DNA of 64,000 nt from Bacteroidales bacterium (GTDB lineage: Bacteria; Bacteroidota; Bacteroidia; Bacteroidales; Muribaculaceae): NCBI GenBank assembly GCA_015061085.1, contig SUXG01000001.1:62001-126000 (forward strand), read 5' to 3'. The translations under genes were made by a program, and so were the position numbers. Of this stretch, positions 26,708 to 35,832 are shown piece by piece. The notes beneath the pieces are model-generated. The model was not told where the DNA came from. It saw nothing but the letters and a program-made list of their open reading frames with translations, and did no database searches. The stretch's first letter is position 1. Each line of letters begins with the position of its first letter.

Positions 26708-27067
26708 ATGGGCTTATTAGGATTAATATTCACAGGTTTCATACTTTGGTTGCTTTTTGTCGTAGCGCGAATAGGTTGGCGCATTTATCACACTTATCGC
26801 AGCATGAACAAAGCCTTCCGTCAGTCGCCTTTTGGCGCTCAGACGCAAGAGCAGTCGGACAGAAATGGTTCATCATGGTTCACGTGGGGCAAAAGGCAGA
26901 GTGCTTCTCGTCGTCGAAACAAAAAGATTATCCCTGAGGATTATGGCGAATATGTAGATTTCACAGAGACAAAAGAGCCTTCTGATACTCATCCGCAAGG
27001 CGAGAGACCATCGGATAATTATCGCGAGAATCAGGTGGAAGATGCCGAGTGGGAAGACATTAAATAA
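26708..27067 (+). CDS. DUF4834 family small membrane protein
   Basis: A 119-residue protein with one N-terminal membrane helix (about 4-22), then a basic, polar, probably disordered tail ending in acidic residues. It matches the Bacteroidota DUF4834 pattern as I remember it, a family often found next to pssA. It lies 25 bases after pssA and four bases before the HAD gene, so it belongs to the same transcript. Function unknown; an accessory role in envelope or lipid synthesis is a guess from position. Confidence 0.7.
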   Translation: MGLLGLIFTGFILWLLFVVARIGWRIYHTYRSMNKAFRQSPFGAQTQEQSDRNGSSWFTWGKRQSASRRRNKKIIPEDYGEYVDFTETKEPSDTHPQGERPSDNYRENQVEDAEWEDIK

Positions 27068-27071
27068 GGGG

Positions 27072-27920
27072 ATGAAACGACCGAAAACGTTATATGTAAG
27101 CGATCTTGACGGCACTCTTTTAGGAGCTGCTTCAGAACTTAGTGATGCTTCGGCACAAATGCTCAATCAAGCCATTTGCTTGGGTGCCGATTTTACAATA
27201 GCCACAGCACGTACGCCTGCCACGGTTTCTCGTTTGCTGAAGAAGGTTGACATGAAATTGCCTGCTATTGCAATGACCGGAGCCGTAAGATGGGATTTCA
27301 ACACACACGATTACTCAAAACCGAAATTTATCGATACAACGCAGGCTGAAAAATTATTGGCGATCTATCGTCGTCATAATTTGCCGGTGTTTCATTACTC
27401 GTTGGGCGAGAATGCTGTTGAGGTTAGACATTGCGGCGATCTTAGCGACTTAGAGCGCAAATTTGCCGACGAGCGTTCAGGATCAGCCTTCAAACGATTC
27501 ATGCTTAGCGACGACATATCGTCGGCGTCGTTGGAGCGTACGCTTTTGTTCTACTCGATGCAACCGACGGCACAAGTAGAGCGATTATATCGTGAAATTT
27601 CAGAGATGGAGGGCATAAATCCGGTGTTTTATCATGACATATTCGGCCCTGATGTGGCGCTTCTTGAGGTGTTCTCTCAGGAAGCATCAAAGGCATCGGC
27701 AGTCCAAAGTATTGCCGAAGAGGTAGGAGCCGAGAGGGTAGTGGTCTTTGGCGATAATGTCAACGATATTCCGATGATGCAGGCAGCCACACATGCCGTC
27801 GCTGTCGAAAATGCTATTGATAGGGTTCGTGAAATGGCAGATGAAGTGATCGGTTGCAATACTTCGGATTGTGTGGCAAGGTGGATTCTCAATGACATTT
27901 CCGACACAATAAACCATTAA
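27072..27920 (+). CDS. Cof-type HAD hydrolase
   Basis: Haloacid dehalogenase-superfamily phosphatase of the Cof/IIB type, 282 residues. Motif I is SDLDGTLLG near the N-terminus (nucleophile and acid Asp). Motif IV is FGDNVNDIPMM near residue 232. The large cap domain between them suggests a small phosphorylated metabolite as substrate. I chose the ATG at 27072, four bases after the DUF4834 stop, over an in-frame one at 27042 that overlaps that gene. Substrate is unknown; position in a phospholipid operon may hint at a glycerol- or sugar-phosphate. Confidence 0.85.
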   Translation: MKRPKTLYVSDLDGTLLGAASELSDASAQMLNQAICLGADFTIATARTPATVSRLLKKVDMKLPAIAMTGAVRWDFNTHDYSKPKFIDTTQAEKLLAIYRRHNLPVFHYSLGENAVEVRHCGDLSDLERKFADERSGSAFKRFMLSDDISSASLERTLLFYSMQPTAQVERLYREISEMEGINPVFYHDIFGPDVALLEVFSQEASKASAVQSIAEEVGAERVVVFGDNVNDIPMMQAATHAVAVENAIDRVREMADEVIGCNTSDCVARWILNDISDTINH

Positions 27921-27941
27921 TCATCTGCGTTTTTAATTCAA

Positions 27942-29135
27942 ATGGCTAATATCTACGAATCACAACGTGCCGGCAAGGTTATATTTTTGGCTATTTCTGC
28001 CATAACCATTGTGGTCTTTCTCGTCGTCTCAAACAATCTGATAAAAGAATTGTCCGAACAAGAAAGAATCAGAATGGAGATATGGGCTGATGCCACAAAA
28101 CGCCTCGCTAATGCAGATGAAAACACTGACTTTGATTATCTCTTGTCGATTATACAACGCAACACGTCGATACCGGTACTCGTCGAAGACGGCGAAGGAA
28201 ATATCCTTAATCATCGAAACTTCGATCTTCCCGTTAAGGATGAGGGGGAACTATTGCTTTTCTCAGAGATGTCACCACAAAATCAGGAATATCTCAATAA
28301 GAAATTAGCCAAACTTCGTCGAGGTTCAAACAAAATCATTATCGATATAGATGCCGATACGCGTCAGTATATCTATTACGAAGATTCAGTCGTTTTGACG
28401 CGTCTGAGCTATTATCCCTACATCCAACTCGGGGTGATGATTGTCATTGCATTAATAGTCTTTTCAGCCATAATTTACACAAAGCGTGCAGAGCAAAATC
28501 GTGTCTGGGTAGGGCTCTCTAAAGAAACAGCTCATCAGCTTGGCACGCCTATATCTTCGCTTATGGCTTGGACTCAATTGCTGGAATCGTATGGAATAGA
28601 TGCTGATGTCGTCAGCGAGATTGACAAGGATGTCAACCGTCTGTCGGTCATTGCCGATCGTTTTTCAAAAATCGGTTCTAAGCCGGAACTTAAACTTGAA
28701 TATCTTAACGATACAGTCAGCCGTTCGCTCGATTATATGAAGTCCAGAGTGTCGGGCAAAGTGAATATTGTCATGAATCTTTCCGACGACGACCATGGCG
28801 TGATGCTCTCGGTGGCTCTTTTTGAGTGGGTTATGGAAAATCTTACCAAGAATGCTGTGGATGCAATGGACGGCGCCGGAACAATCACAATCACAACCAT
28901 TGGCGAAAAAGAGCGTGTGGCAATAGAAATCAACGACACAGGGAAGGGTATCTCTCGTAAAAACTTCAAAAACGTGTTTAATCCCGGTTATACGACAAAG
29001 AAACGTGGTTGGGGGCTTGGCTTGACTCTTGTAAAACGCATTATTGAAGAGTATCATGGCGGAAAAATATTTGTCAAAGACTCTGAAATCGGACGTGGCA
29101 CGACATTTCGCATCGAATTGCCCTCGCCAAAATAA
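27942..29135 (+). CDS. orphan membrane sensor histidine kinase
   Basis: Two membrane helices (about 13-32 and 160-180) enclose a periplasmic sensor domain of about 130 residues. The kinase core has the H-box ETAHQLGTPISSL with His198 as the likely phosphorylation site. It also has the N-box ENLTKNAVDAMD and the G-boxes NDTGKGIS and GWGLGLTLVKR. The H-box reads HQLGTP and not the usual HELRTP, a variant seen in a Bacteroidota kinase group. No response regulator is nearby. It starts 21 bases after the HAD gene, so it is at the end of the phospholipid operon and might sense the membrane state. Confidence 0.88.
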   Translation: MANIYESQRAGKVIFLAISAITIVVFLVVSNNLIKELSEQERIRMEIWADATKRLANADENTDFDYLLSIIQRNTSIPVLVEDGEGNILNHRNFDLPVKDEGELLLFSEMSPQNQEYLNKKLAKLRRGSNKIIIDIDADTRQYIYYEDSVVLTRLSYYPYIQLGVMIVIALIVFSAIIYTKRAEQNRVWVGLSKETAHQLGTPISSLMAWTQLLESYGIDADVVSEIDKDVNRLSVIADRFSKIGSKPELKLEYLNDTVSRSLDYMKSRVSGKVNIVMNLSDDDHGVMLSVALFEWVMENLTKNAVDAMDGAGTITITTIGEKERVAIEINDTGKGISRKNFKNVFNPGYTTKKRGWGLGLTLVKRIIEEYHGGKIFVKDSEIGRGTTFRIELPSPK

Positions 29136-29227
29136 TACGCATTTATGTGCTTAACGAAAGTGTTGATACATAGAACAACACACGCCCATTTTCATCTTAT
29201 CCCCCAATACAAAATCAGAAAATCAGT

Positions 29228-29575
29228 ATGACTGACAATTGCGACATTCGCAAACGAGTAATGCAGGCTACCGATATTACGGAGTTTCAGCGACGTGTCT
29301 ATCTGGAGTTGCTTTGCATCCCTTCAGGCGCGACTATCACATACGCTGAATTGGCACATCGCATCGGTTGTCGCAGTGCGCAGGCTGTCGGTCAGGCATT
29401 GCGTCGCAATCCATTTGCTCCTGAAGTCCCATGCCATAGAGTCGTTGCTTCCGACGGTACGCCGGGTGGATATTTTGGCAAAACTTCAGGTGAGATGATT
29501 GCGCGTAAAACCCGTCTGCTGGAAGAAGAAAGATTGCAAAAGACAGAAGCTCGAAGGTGTGATGAAAATGCGTGA
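29228..29575 (+). CDS. MGMT-like DNA alkyltransferase (C-terminal domain only)
   Basis: Methylated-DNA-protein-cysteine methyltransferase family, 115 residues. It carries only the active-site domain: a helix-turn-helix-like segment (SAQAVGQALRRNP), then VPCHRVV with catalytic Cys69, followed by GGYFG. The N-terminal RNase H-like half of Ogt/Ada is absent. Because the Cys is present it is not an alkyltransferase-like (ATL) protein with PWHR. It lies 92 bases after the histidine kinase gene and may have its own promoter. Confidence 0.85.
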   Translation: MTDNCDIRKRVMQATDITEFQRRVYLELLCIPSGATITYAELAHRIGCRSAQAVGQALRRNPFAPEVPCHRVVASDGTPGGYFGKTSGEMIARKTRLLEEERLQKTEARRCDENA

Positions 29576-29635
29576 CGCTGATACGCGTTCCACATGCTAT
29601 TCCTCATTTTCCATGAGAATCCTTCTCGTCGTCAC

Positions 29636-29682
29636 CATAAAAAAGAATGTCGCTCCACCACATCGGCGCAGCAACATTCTTT
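29636..29682 (-). terminator. terminator for the lipoprotein gene
   Basis: AAAGAATGT (29642-29650) and ACATTCTTT (29674-29682) form a 9-bp stem. On the minus strand the stem is followed by a T run, so it mainly ends the leftward lipoprotein transcript; it may also stop the rightward MGMT-like transcript. Confidence 0.65.
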
Positions 29683-29700
29683 ATGCTTAGAAGGCAGAAA

Positions 29701-30096
29701 TTATTGTTTCTCCCAAATTTCTACTTCATCACTAAAATTGTAAACGATTATTCGTGTATTTGAAATTTTTTCATACGATATATTTTCATAATCGCCATCC
29801 CAAAAGATTTTGATTCTTTGCTCTATTGGATAATGTATATACGTGAATGTATCATCTTGGTCTATGTAGCCACCATCTTTTTCGAAAACTGTCCCTGTGC
29901 CATTTTCATTGAAAGTATAATATACAAAACCATCATCATAAAATTGATACTTCCATGTGCCAACTAAAAAATCTTTCTTTCCTGTCTCTGGTTCCGGTTC
30001 ATCATTGCTACAAGCAGTGAAAGTAAAACTAATTAAGGAGCAAAGCAAAACGAGAACAAAAGTATGAGCATACTTTAAGTTTAAAAATTTTTTCAT
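29701..30096 (-). CDS. small lipoprotein, lipocalin-like
   Basis: 131 residues. A signal peptide ends in lipobox FTAC (Cys29), followed by SNDEPEPETG, an acidic stretch that in Bacteroidota can act as a surface-export signal. The rest reads LVGTWKYQF...YYTFNENGTGTV, like the short beta-barrel of lipocalin-like proteins (W-K/Y and E/N-GTGT phrases). Function unknown. The upstream region contains a 13-unit AT dinucleotide repeat that could affect expression. Confidence 0.72.
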   Translation of the reverse strand: MKKFLNLKYAHTFVLVLLCSLISFTFTACSNDEPEPETGKKDFLVGTWKYQFYDDGFVYYTFNENGTGTVFEKDGGYIDQDDTFTYIHYPIEQRIKIFWDGDYENISYEKISNTRIIVYNFSDEVEIWEKQ

Positions 30097-30132
30097 ATAG
30101 TAATAAGTGTTAAAAAGTTAAAAATAACGCGA

Positions 30133-30158
30133 ATATATATATATATATATATATATAT
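30133..30158. repeat. (AT)13 dinucleotide microsatellite
   Basis: Thirteen uninterrupted AT units lie 37-62 bases upstream of the lipoprotein start, within its promoter or leader. Such repeats can change length by slippage. Confidence 0.9.
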
Positions 30159-30227
30159 GCAAATATTTGAATATATTTTTTAATACAAAACATCGATTAG
30201 TCCAAAAATGTGCCTTTTGCACCAAAT

Positions 30228-30359
30228 TTAAACTATGTCTCTACGAATATAAAATAATCGTTCTTGTATAGTTTCTGTTTTTATTAGAATTTCATAATGA
30301 TGCGAGAATCCAATACTTAAAAACCATTCAATTTCTTGCTTTGAAAAATCATCCAACAT
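30228..30359 (-). CDS. small ORF (43 aa) of unknown function
   Basis: A 43-codon frame from ATG at 30359 to TAA at 30228 encodes an Ile- and Glu-rich peptide (begins MLDDFSKQEIEWFL, ends YIRRDIV). It sits between the terminator of the dehydrogenase gene and the AT repeat. The frame stays open for at least 11 codons above the ATG, so it may instead be the 3' stub of a decayed longer gene. I do not recognise it. Its amino-acid make-up is protein-like. Confidence 0.35.
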   Translation of the reverse strand: MLDDFSKQEIEWFLSIGFSHHYEILIKTETIQERLFYIRRDIV

Positions 30360-30380
30360 TATAGGACGATTTTGAATTGA

Positions 30381-30415
30381 TAAAAAAGAGGGTGTCTCGC
30401 GTCGGAGATACCCTC
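30381..30415 (-). terminator. intrinsic terminator after the carboxynorspermidine dehydrogenase gene
   Basis: On the minus strand GAGGGTATCTC, a six-base loop and GAGACACCCTC form the stem, followed by six T. Confidence 0.85.
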
Positions 30416-30449
30416 AATTGTCTTTATTGTCGTTGTTTACGATTATCGT

Positions 30450-31652
30450 TTAGTCGCGGAATTCAAGGTCTTGGTCAACGATTACGTGCCAAGGCAGACC
30501 TGAATTAGCCAATTTTTCGAGGAATGGGTCCGGATCGAATTCTTCTACATTGTGAACGCCCGGCATTACCCATTGTCCGGTCATGAACATGTATGCGCCG
30601 ACCATTGCCGGAACACCGGTTGTGTAGCTGACTGCTTGTGCACCTGTTTCTTTGTAGGCTGCTTCGTGTGAGCAGTTGTTGTAGATGTAGTAAGTAGATT
30701 CTTTTCCTTCTTTGTTAAGACCTTTGATGCGACAACCGATTGAAGTCTCGCCGGTGTAGTTTTCTCCGAGTGAACCCGGGTCTGGAAGCACTGCTTTGAG
30801 GAATTGGATAGGCACGATTTCCTGACCATTGTACATCACAGGGTCGATGCGAGCCATACCGATGTTTTCGATTACGCGAAGGTGAGTTAGATATTCTTGA
30901 CCGAAAGTCATCCAGAAACGAGCACGCTTGATAGTCGGGAAGTTGATAACGAGCGATTCAAGCTCTTCGTGATAGAGAAGATATGATTCGCGTTCGCCGA
31001 TGCCCGGATAGTTTAGAGGCAAGTGGATTTCGAGGTTTTCTGTTTCCACCCATTTGCCGTCTTGCCAATAGCGACCTTTCTGAGTGATTTCGCGGATGTT
31101 GATTTCCGGGTTGAAGTTTGTAGCAAAAGCTTTACCATGATTTCCGGCGTTGCAATCGACGATGTCGAGGTAGTGCATTTCCGAGAAATGGTGCTTAGCA
31201 GCGTAAGCTGTAAATATAGCCGATACGCCCGGGTCGAAGCCACAACCGAGGATAGCAGTCAAGCCTGCTTTTTCGAAACGTTCGCGATAAGCCCATTGCC
31301 ATGAGTATTCGAAGTGAGCTTCGTCCTTTGGCTCATAATTGGCTGTATCGAGGTAGTTGACGCCACACTGAAGGCAAGCCTCCATGATTGTGAGGTCTTG
31401 ATAAGGGAGAGCCACATTGATTACGAGCTCCGGTTTATGACGGTTCATCAGCTCAACAAGTTGCTCCACAGAGTCCGCATCGACCTGGTCGGTCACGATG
31501 TTTTTAGCACCGATTTTCTCAGCGAGACGGTCACATTTCTCTTTTGTGCGAGAAGCGATGACGATTTCGGAGAATACCTCCGGATTTTGTGCGCATTTGT
31601 GGGCTACTACTGTTCCTACCCCACCGGCGCCGATAATAAGTACCTTTCCCAT
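30450..31652 (-). CDS. saccharopine dehydrogenase family; likely carboxynorspermidine dehydrogenase
   Basis: 400 residues. An N-terminal Rossmann fold (VLIIGAGGVGTVVAHKC, 4-20) is followed by DTANYEPKDEAHFEY, GCGFDPGVSAIFTAYAAKH and HHFSEMHYLDIVDCNAG. These match the NADPH enzyme that reductively condenses putrescine or diaminopropane with aspartate semialdehyde (carboxyspermidine route). It feeds the alternative spermidine route of gut Bacteroidota. The partner decarboxylase gene is not in the window. A TATCTTTG -7-like box lies at 31691-31698 on the minus strand. The general saccharopine dehydrogenase call is sure; the substrate is from family memory. Confidence 0.85.
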   Translation of the reverse strand: MGKVLIIGAGGVGTVVAHKCAQNPEVFSEIVIASRTKEKCDRLAEKIGAKNIVTDQVDADSVEQLVELMNRHKPELVINVALPYQDLTIMEACLQCGVNYLDTANYEPKDEAHFEYSWQWAYRERFEKAGLTAILGCGFDPGVSAIFTAYAAKHHFSEMHYLDIVDCNAGNHGKAFATNFNPEINIREITQKGRYWQDGKWVETENLEIHLPLNYPGIGERESYLLYHEELESLVINFPTIKRARFWMTFGQEYLTHLRVIENIGMARIDPVMYNGQEIVPIQFLKAVLPDPGSLGENYTGETSIGCRIKGLNKEGKESTYYIYNNCSHEAAYKETGAQAVSYTTGVPAMVGAYMFMTGQWVMPGVHNVEEFDPDPFLEKLANSGLPWHVIVDQDLEFRD

Positions 31653-31762
31653 TTTCTTCGGTTAAGATTTTAAAATTTTACAATTGACTACAAAGATAAC
31701 TATTTTATATTATTATCCGTATATATTATCGAGGTAAATTCCCGAAATTTTTGAAAAAGACG

Positions 31763-33130
31763 TTAGATGTTAGGTATTACGCCAAGCAACCATGTTGATA
31801 TGAAGACATAAATCAACAAGCCGACTACGTCGTTGGTGATTTGTATAAACGGTCCTGTCGCAAGTGCCGGGTCGATTTTGAGTTTTTCAAGCATCAAAGG
31901 CACAAAGGTGCCAAACACTGATGCGAATATCACCACTAAGAACAACGAGACTGCCACCGAGATAGTCACTGCGAAGTCGTCCGGCATGACGATAAGGTTG
32001 TAGGCAAAGACTCCAACAGATATGATAGTGGCATTCAGCAACGAAATCAATAATTCTTTCACTATTTGGTTGCCGGCATTTTTGATGTCGAGCGAGCCGT
32101 TGGCAAGACCTTGAACGACGATAGCTGATGCTTGCACTCCGACGTTACCCCCTGTCCCCATAATCAATGGGATAAATAGAGCGAGGGCTGTCACTTGTGC
32201 CAATTGAGCTTCAAAACCGCCCAAGATTAAGGAGCTGACAATTCCTCCGACCACTCCGATGAGAAGCCATGGGATGCGTGCCTTGGTTTGTGCCAATACA
32301 GAGTCTTCTGCATCGACGTCAGAAGAGATACCCGAAGCCAACTGGTAGTCGCGTTCCGACTGCTCGCGCACTTCGTCCATGACGTCGTCGAAGGTGATGC
32401 GTCCCATCAATCGTCCGATGCTATCGACCACTGCTACTGCTGCAAGGTTATATTTTTCGAAGTCGAGTACAACTTCTTCTTTGGGTGTGTCGGTGCGAAC
32501 AACGTGAGGCTCTGTCTCCATTACGTGCTTGATTTTCGAAGCTGAAGGGTGGGTGATCATCTTCTTCAGCGGCAACACTCCACGCAGACGATTATCGTTA
32601 TCTACGACATATATGTTATAGACTTCGTCCATGTCTTCGGCTTGAATACGCATCTCTTTCAGGCATTCAGGCATCGACCAATTCTCGTTGACTACAATCA
32701 TTTCTGTGCCCATCATACCACCGGCTGTGTCCTCATCATACTGCAAAAGATCAACAATGTCGCCGGCTTGTTCAACGTCTTCGATAAGAGAGATGACCTC
32801 TTCGCGTTCTTCTTCGTCGAGTTCCTTGATGAGTTCGACAGCGTCGTCAGTGTCAAGTTCTTCGACAGCATCAGCGATTTCTTCGCTATTCATGCCCTCA
32901 AGAAGTTTGCCACGTTCTTCCTCATCAAGCTCCATAAGCACATCACCCTTCAACTCATTGTCTTCAATGAGGTCGAAGAGCCACTCTGCTTCTTTCTTAT
33001 TGAGCGACTGAATTATTTCAGCGATATCAGCAGGGTGAAGATTAAGAATTTCTTCTCGTGCTTGCGTTTCATTCTTTTCTTCAACAAGGATGCTGATACG
33101 TTCTATGTCTTGGTCTGTAAAATCTTTCAT
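31763..33130 (-). CDS. mgtE: MgtE-type magnesium transporter
   Basis: 455 residues in MgtE order: an acidic N domain of helical repeats (about 1-125, with HPADIAEIIQSL), a CBS pair (about 130-250) that senses Mg2+ in the cytoplasm, then five membrane helices including the pore-helix region GTGGNVGVQAS and GPFIQITNDVVGLLIY near the C-terminus. Convergent to nothing; a 110-base gap separates its end from the dehydrogenase gene. A TAATTTTG box lies at 33168-33175 on the minus strand, about 40 bases above the start. Confidence 0.95.
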   Translation of the reverse strand: MKDFTDQDIERISILVEEKNETQAREEILNLHPADIAEIIQSLNKKEAEWLFDLIEDNELKGDVLMELDEEERGKLLEGMNSEEIADAVEELDTDDAVELIKELDEEEREEVISLIEDVEQAGDIVDLLQYDEDTAGGMMGTEMIVVNENWSMPECLKEMRIQAEDMDEVYNIYVVDNDNRLRGVLPLKKMITHPSASKIKHVMETEPHVVRTDTPKEEVVLDFEKYNLAAVAVVDSIGRLMGRITFDDVMDEVREQSERDYQLASGISSDVDAEDSVLAQTKARIPWLLIGVVGGIVSSLILGGFEAQLAQVTALALFIPLIMGTGGNVGVQASAIVVQGLANGSLDIKNAGNQIVKELLISLLNATIISVGVFAYNLIVMPDDFAVTISVAVSLFLVVIFASVFGTFVPLMLEKLKIDPALATGPFIQITNDVVGLLIYVFISTWLLGVIPNI

Positions 33131-33175
33131 CGTCTTATAAGAAGTGGCTTTTATGCCATTATTAATGCAAAATTA

Positions 33176-33523
33176 GCAAACTCATCTGAAAATGCCACAT
33201 TTTTAATTGATTTTTTTATAATCTTGTCGAAACACTGCTCTGTATCGACGAGATAGAAGTTGTCGGACAGATAGTTTTACCACATATTCTCAGCAGATTT
33301 ATTGCCAACCATGTGTGAGAGCAGTGAGAGTGCGATGATGCCGAATGGGCGAAAATTGTATAAAAAAGTTTTGTAAGAATGATAAAAAACAGTTAATTTA
33401 GCGTTCTATATATAGAACTGGGGATTTTTCAGCGAAAACCGACATAAAAACCGACAATTTCTATAGAAGGAAAGACGAGAGATTTATAGACGTTTTCCAC
33501 AAATCTATGAAACGCAATTAATT
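33176..33523. other. divergent intergenic region between mgtE and rnr
   Basis: No gene visible. It holds the rightward rnr promoter candidate and a leader of about 115 bases containing TTCTATATATAGAA, a short palindrome at about 33404-33417 right at the predicted transcription start. Confidence 0.5.
33370..33401 (+). promoter_or_regulatory. probable rnr promoter
   Basis: TTTG (33370-33373), 20 bases, then TAATTTAG (33394-33401), one mismatch from TAnnTTTG. Confidence 0.45.
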
Positions 33524-35812
33524 ATGAGTAAAAGTAAAAAAAAGAAAGAAGATCAACCTGTAAGACTGAAGAAAAGCGTAATTGCCGATCGTATTCTCCT
33601 TTTTATGCAGAAGGAGAACACGCAAGCGTTTAATTATAAGCAGATAGCTCACGCAATCGATGCCAATCACCCCTCAAATCGGATGGATATAATAAATATT
33701 CTTGAAGATTTGGCATTGGCAGATATTCTGACTGAAGTGAGTCTCGGACGATATAAGATCAAGGGCAATCGTGGCACTGAGAATGAGGGCTATTTTATGC
33801 GTCGTTCCAATGGCAAGAATGCTGTGGTCATAGACGATGAGCAGATATTTGTTGCCGAGCGCAATTCGATGCATGCTCTCAATGGCGACAAAGTGAGGGT
33901 AGTGGTCTCTGCGAGCCGTCGCGGGGCAGAGCCTGAAGCCAAAGTGGTGGAAATTATTGAAGCCAAAGAGCAGGTGTTTATCGGCACTTTGCGTATTGAG
34001 AACAATTATTGCGCACTGATCACCGATTCTAAATATCTTGCTGCCGACATCATCATCCCTCGTGGCAAACTCAAAGGAGGGAAGGATGGCGACAAGGCTA
34101 TCGCTCGAATCACCCATTGGCGTGACGACGAGATGAATCCACGTGGTGAGGTGGTCGATATTTTAGGCAAGAAAGGAGAAAATACTGCCGAGATGCACGC
34201 TATTCTCGCCGAATTCGGGTTGCCATACAAATATCCGGAGTCGGTCGAAAAAGCCGCCAATAAAATCGATGCCGGTATCACGCCTGAAGAAATTGCTCGT
34301 CGCGAAGATTTTCGTGACGTGACCACATTCACTATCGACCCACGCGATGCTAAAGACTTCGACGATGCCATCTCATTGCGTCGTCTGCCTAACGGACATT
34401 GGGAGGCCGGAGTCCATATTGCCGATGTGACCCACTATGTCACTCCGGGCACAATCATCGACCGTGAAGCGCAAAATCGTGCAACAAGCGTCTATCTTGT
34501 GGATCGCACTATCCCGATGCTTCCGGAGCATCTCTCAAATGGAATTTGCTCGTTGCGCCCTGATGAAGAAAAACTTACTTTTTCTGTTGTCTTCGAACTT
34601 GATGACAATGCTAACGTCATTAATTATCGTATCGGTCGCACCATAATACGTAGCGATCGCCGATTCTCCTACGAAGAGGCACAAGAAATCATCGAGGCAG
34701 GCGAAGGTGATTATGCAGAAGAAATGTTGCAGCTCAACCATTTTGCACAAGAATTGCGCAAGCAGCGATTTGACAACGGTGCGCTTGACTTCGATCGCGT
34801 AGAAGTGAGATTTGAAATCGATGATAACGGAAAGCCGTTAAGCGTCTATTTCAAGCAATCAAAGGAAGCCAACAAGCTCATTGAAGAGTTTATGCTACTT
34901 GCCAACCGCACTGTGGCAGAATTTATAGGCAAACAGCCTTCCGGCAAAAAAGCAAAGACGTTTGTCTATCGCATACATGACAATCCCGACCCTGAGAAAC
35001 TTGCCAACATGTCGCTCATTGCTCATCGTTTCGGCTACAAAGTGAAATCCGACGGCCGACGCAAGGAGATGAACAGTTCGCTTAATCGTATGCTTCGCGA
35101 TGTCAAAGGAAAGGGAGAGGAAAATTTATTGTCAATTCTTGCTTTGCGTTCGATGTCGAAAGCTGTATATACAACAGAAAATATCGGACACTACGGTTTG
35201 GCTTTTGACTATTACACTCATTTCACTTCGCCGATCCGTCGTTATCCCGACATGATGGTGCATCGTCTGCTTCAGCGTTATCTCGACAAGGGTCGCAGTG
35301 CCGACAAGATGCGCACAGAGGACTTTTGCAAACATTCTTCCGATATGGAGCAACTCGCTGCTAATGCCGAACGTGCCAGCATAAAATATAAGCAAGTCGA
35401 ATTCCTTAAGGACCACATCGGTGAAGTCTATGAAGGCACAGTCTCCGGTGTCACCGAATGGGGTATCTACGTGGAATTGAAAGAAAACATGTGTGAAGGG
35501 CTTGTGCCGGTTCGCGACTTGCCCGATGACTTTTTCGATTTCGATGAGAAAAACTATACGCTTATCGGACGTCGCACTCATGTGAAATACACTCTTGGCG
35601 ACCAAGTCAAGGTCGTGGTTGCTCGCGCCGATTTGGATAAGAAACTGCTTGACTTCGCGCTTGCCGACAAAGAAGGCAATCCGATTCTTTCGCAACGCTC
35701 ATCATCGACACCTCGCGGTCGTGACACAATAGCCGATGCGAAGCGTCGCAAAAAAGAGTCTTCTCGCAAAGATAAAACTAAGTCAAAAGGCAAATCAAAA
35801 CGTCGTCGTTGA
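33524..35812 (+). CDS. rnr: ribonuclease R
   Basis: 3'-5' exoribonuclease that degrades structured RNA. Domain order over 762 residues: an N-terminal helix-turn-helix-like region, cold-shock OB domains (about 70-240), the RNB catalytic domain with DPRDAKDFDDAISL (about 270-283; Mg-binding Asp residues), HFTSPIRRYPD (about 565-575), an S1 domain (about 630-715) with GTVSGVTEWGIYVEL, and a Lys/Arg/Ser-rich tail. All expected parts are present. It is monocistronic, with a hairpin terminator immediately after. Confidence 0.96.
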   Translation: MSKSKKKKEDQPVRLKKSVIADRILLFMQKENTQAFNYKQIAHAIDANHPSNRMDIINILEDLALADILTEVSLGRYKIKGNRGTENEGYFMRRSNGKNAVVIDDEQIFVAERNSMHALNGDKVRVVVSASRRGAEPEAKVVEIIEAKEQVFIGTLRIENNYCALITDSKYLAADIIIPRGKLKGGKDGDKAIARITHWRDDEMNPRGEVVDILGKKGENTAEMHAILAEFGLPYKYPESVEKAANKIDAGITPEEIARREDFRDVTTFTIDPRDAKDFDDAISLRRLPNGHWEAGVHIADVTHYVTPGTIIDREAQNRATSVYLVDRTIPMLPEHLSNGICSLRPDEEKLTFSVVFELDDNANVINYRIGRTIIRSDRRFSYEEAQEIIEAGEGDYAEEMLQLNHFAQELRKQRFDNGALDFDRVEVRFEIDDNGKPLSVYFKQSKEANKLIEEFMLLANRTVAEFIGKQPSGKKAKTFVYRIHDNPDPEKLANMSLIAHRFGYKVKSDGRRKEMNSSLNRMLRDVKGKGEENLLSILALRSMSKAVYTTENIGHYGLAFDYYTHFTSPIRRYPDMMVHRLLQRYLDKGRSADKMRTEDFCKHSSDMEQLAANAERASIKYKQVEFLKDHIGEVYEGTVSGVTEWGIYVELKENMCEGLVPVRDLPDDFFDFDEKNYTLIGRRTHVKYTLGDQVKVVVARADLDKKLLDFALADKEGNPILSQRSSSTPRGRDTIADAKRRKKESSRKDKTKSKGKSKRRR

Positions 35813-35832
35813 GACAACGACGATATAGCTAA

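Noticed and set aside
32549-33256. 235-codon plus-strand ORF opposite mgtE
   Set aside because: It is antisense to a certain MgtE gene and its protein is an implausible Phe/Ile/His-rich string; a codon-bias shadow.
33488-33497. TTTTCCACA, DnaA-box-like
   Set aside because: A single imperfect box without neighbours or an AT-rich unwinding element does not make an origin.
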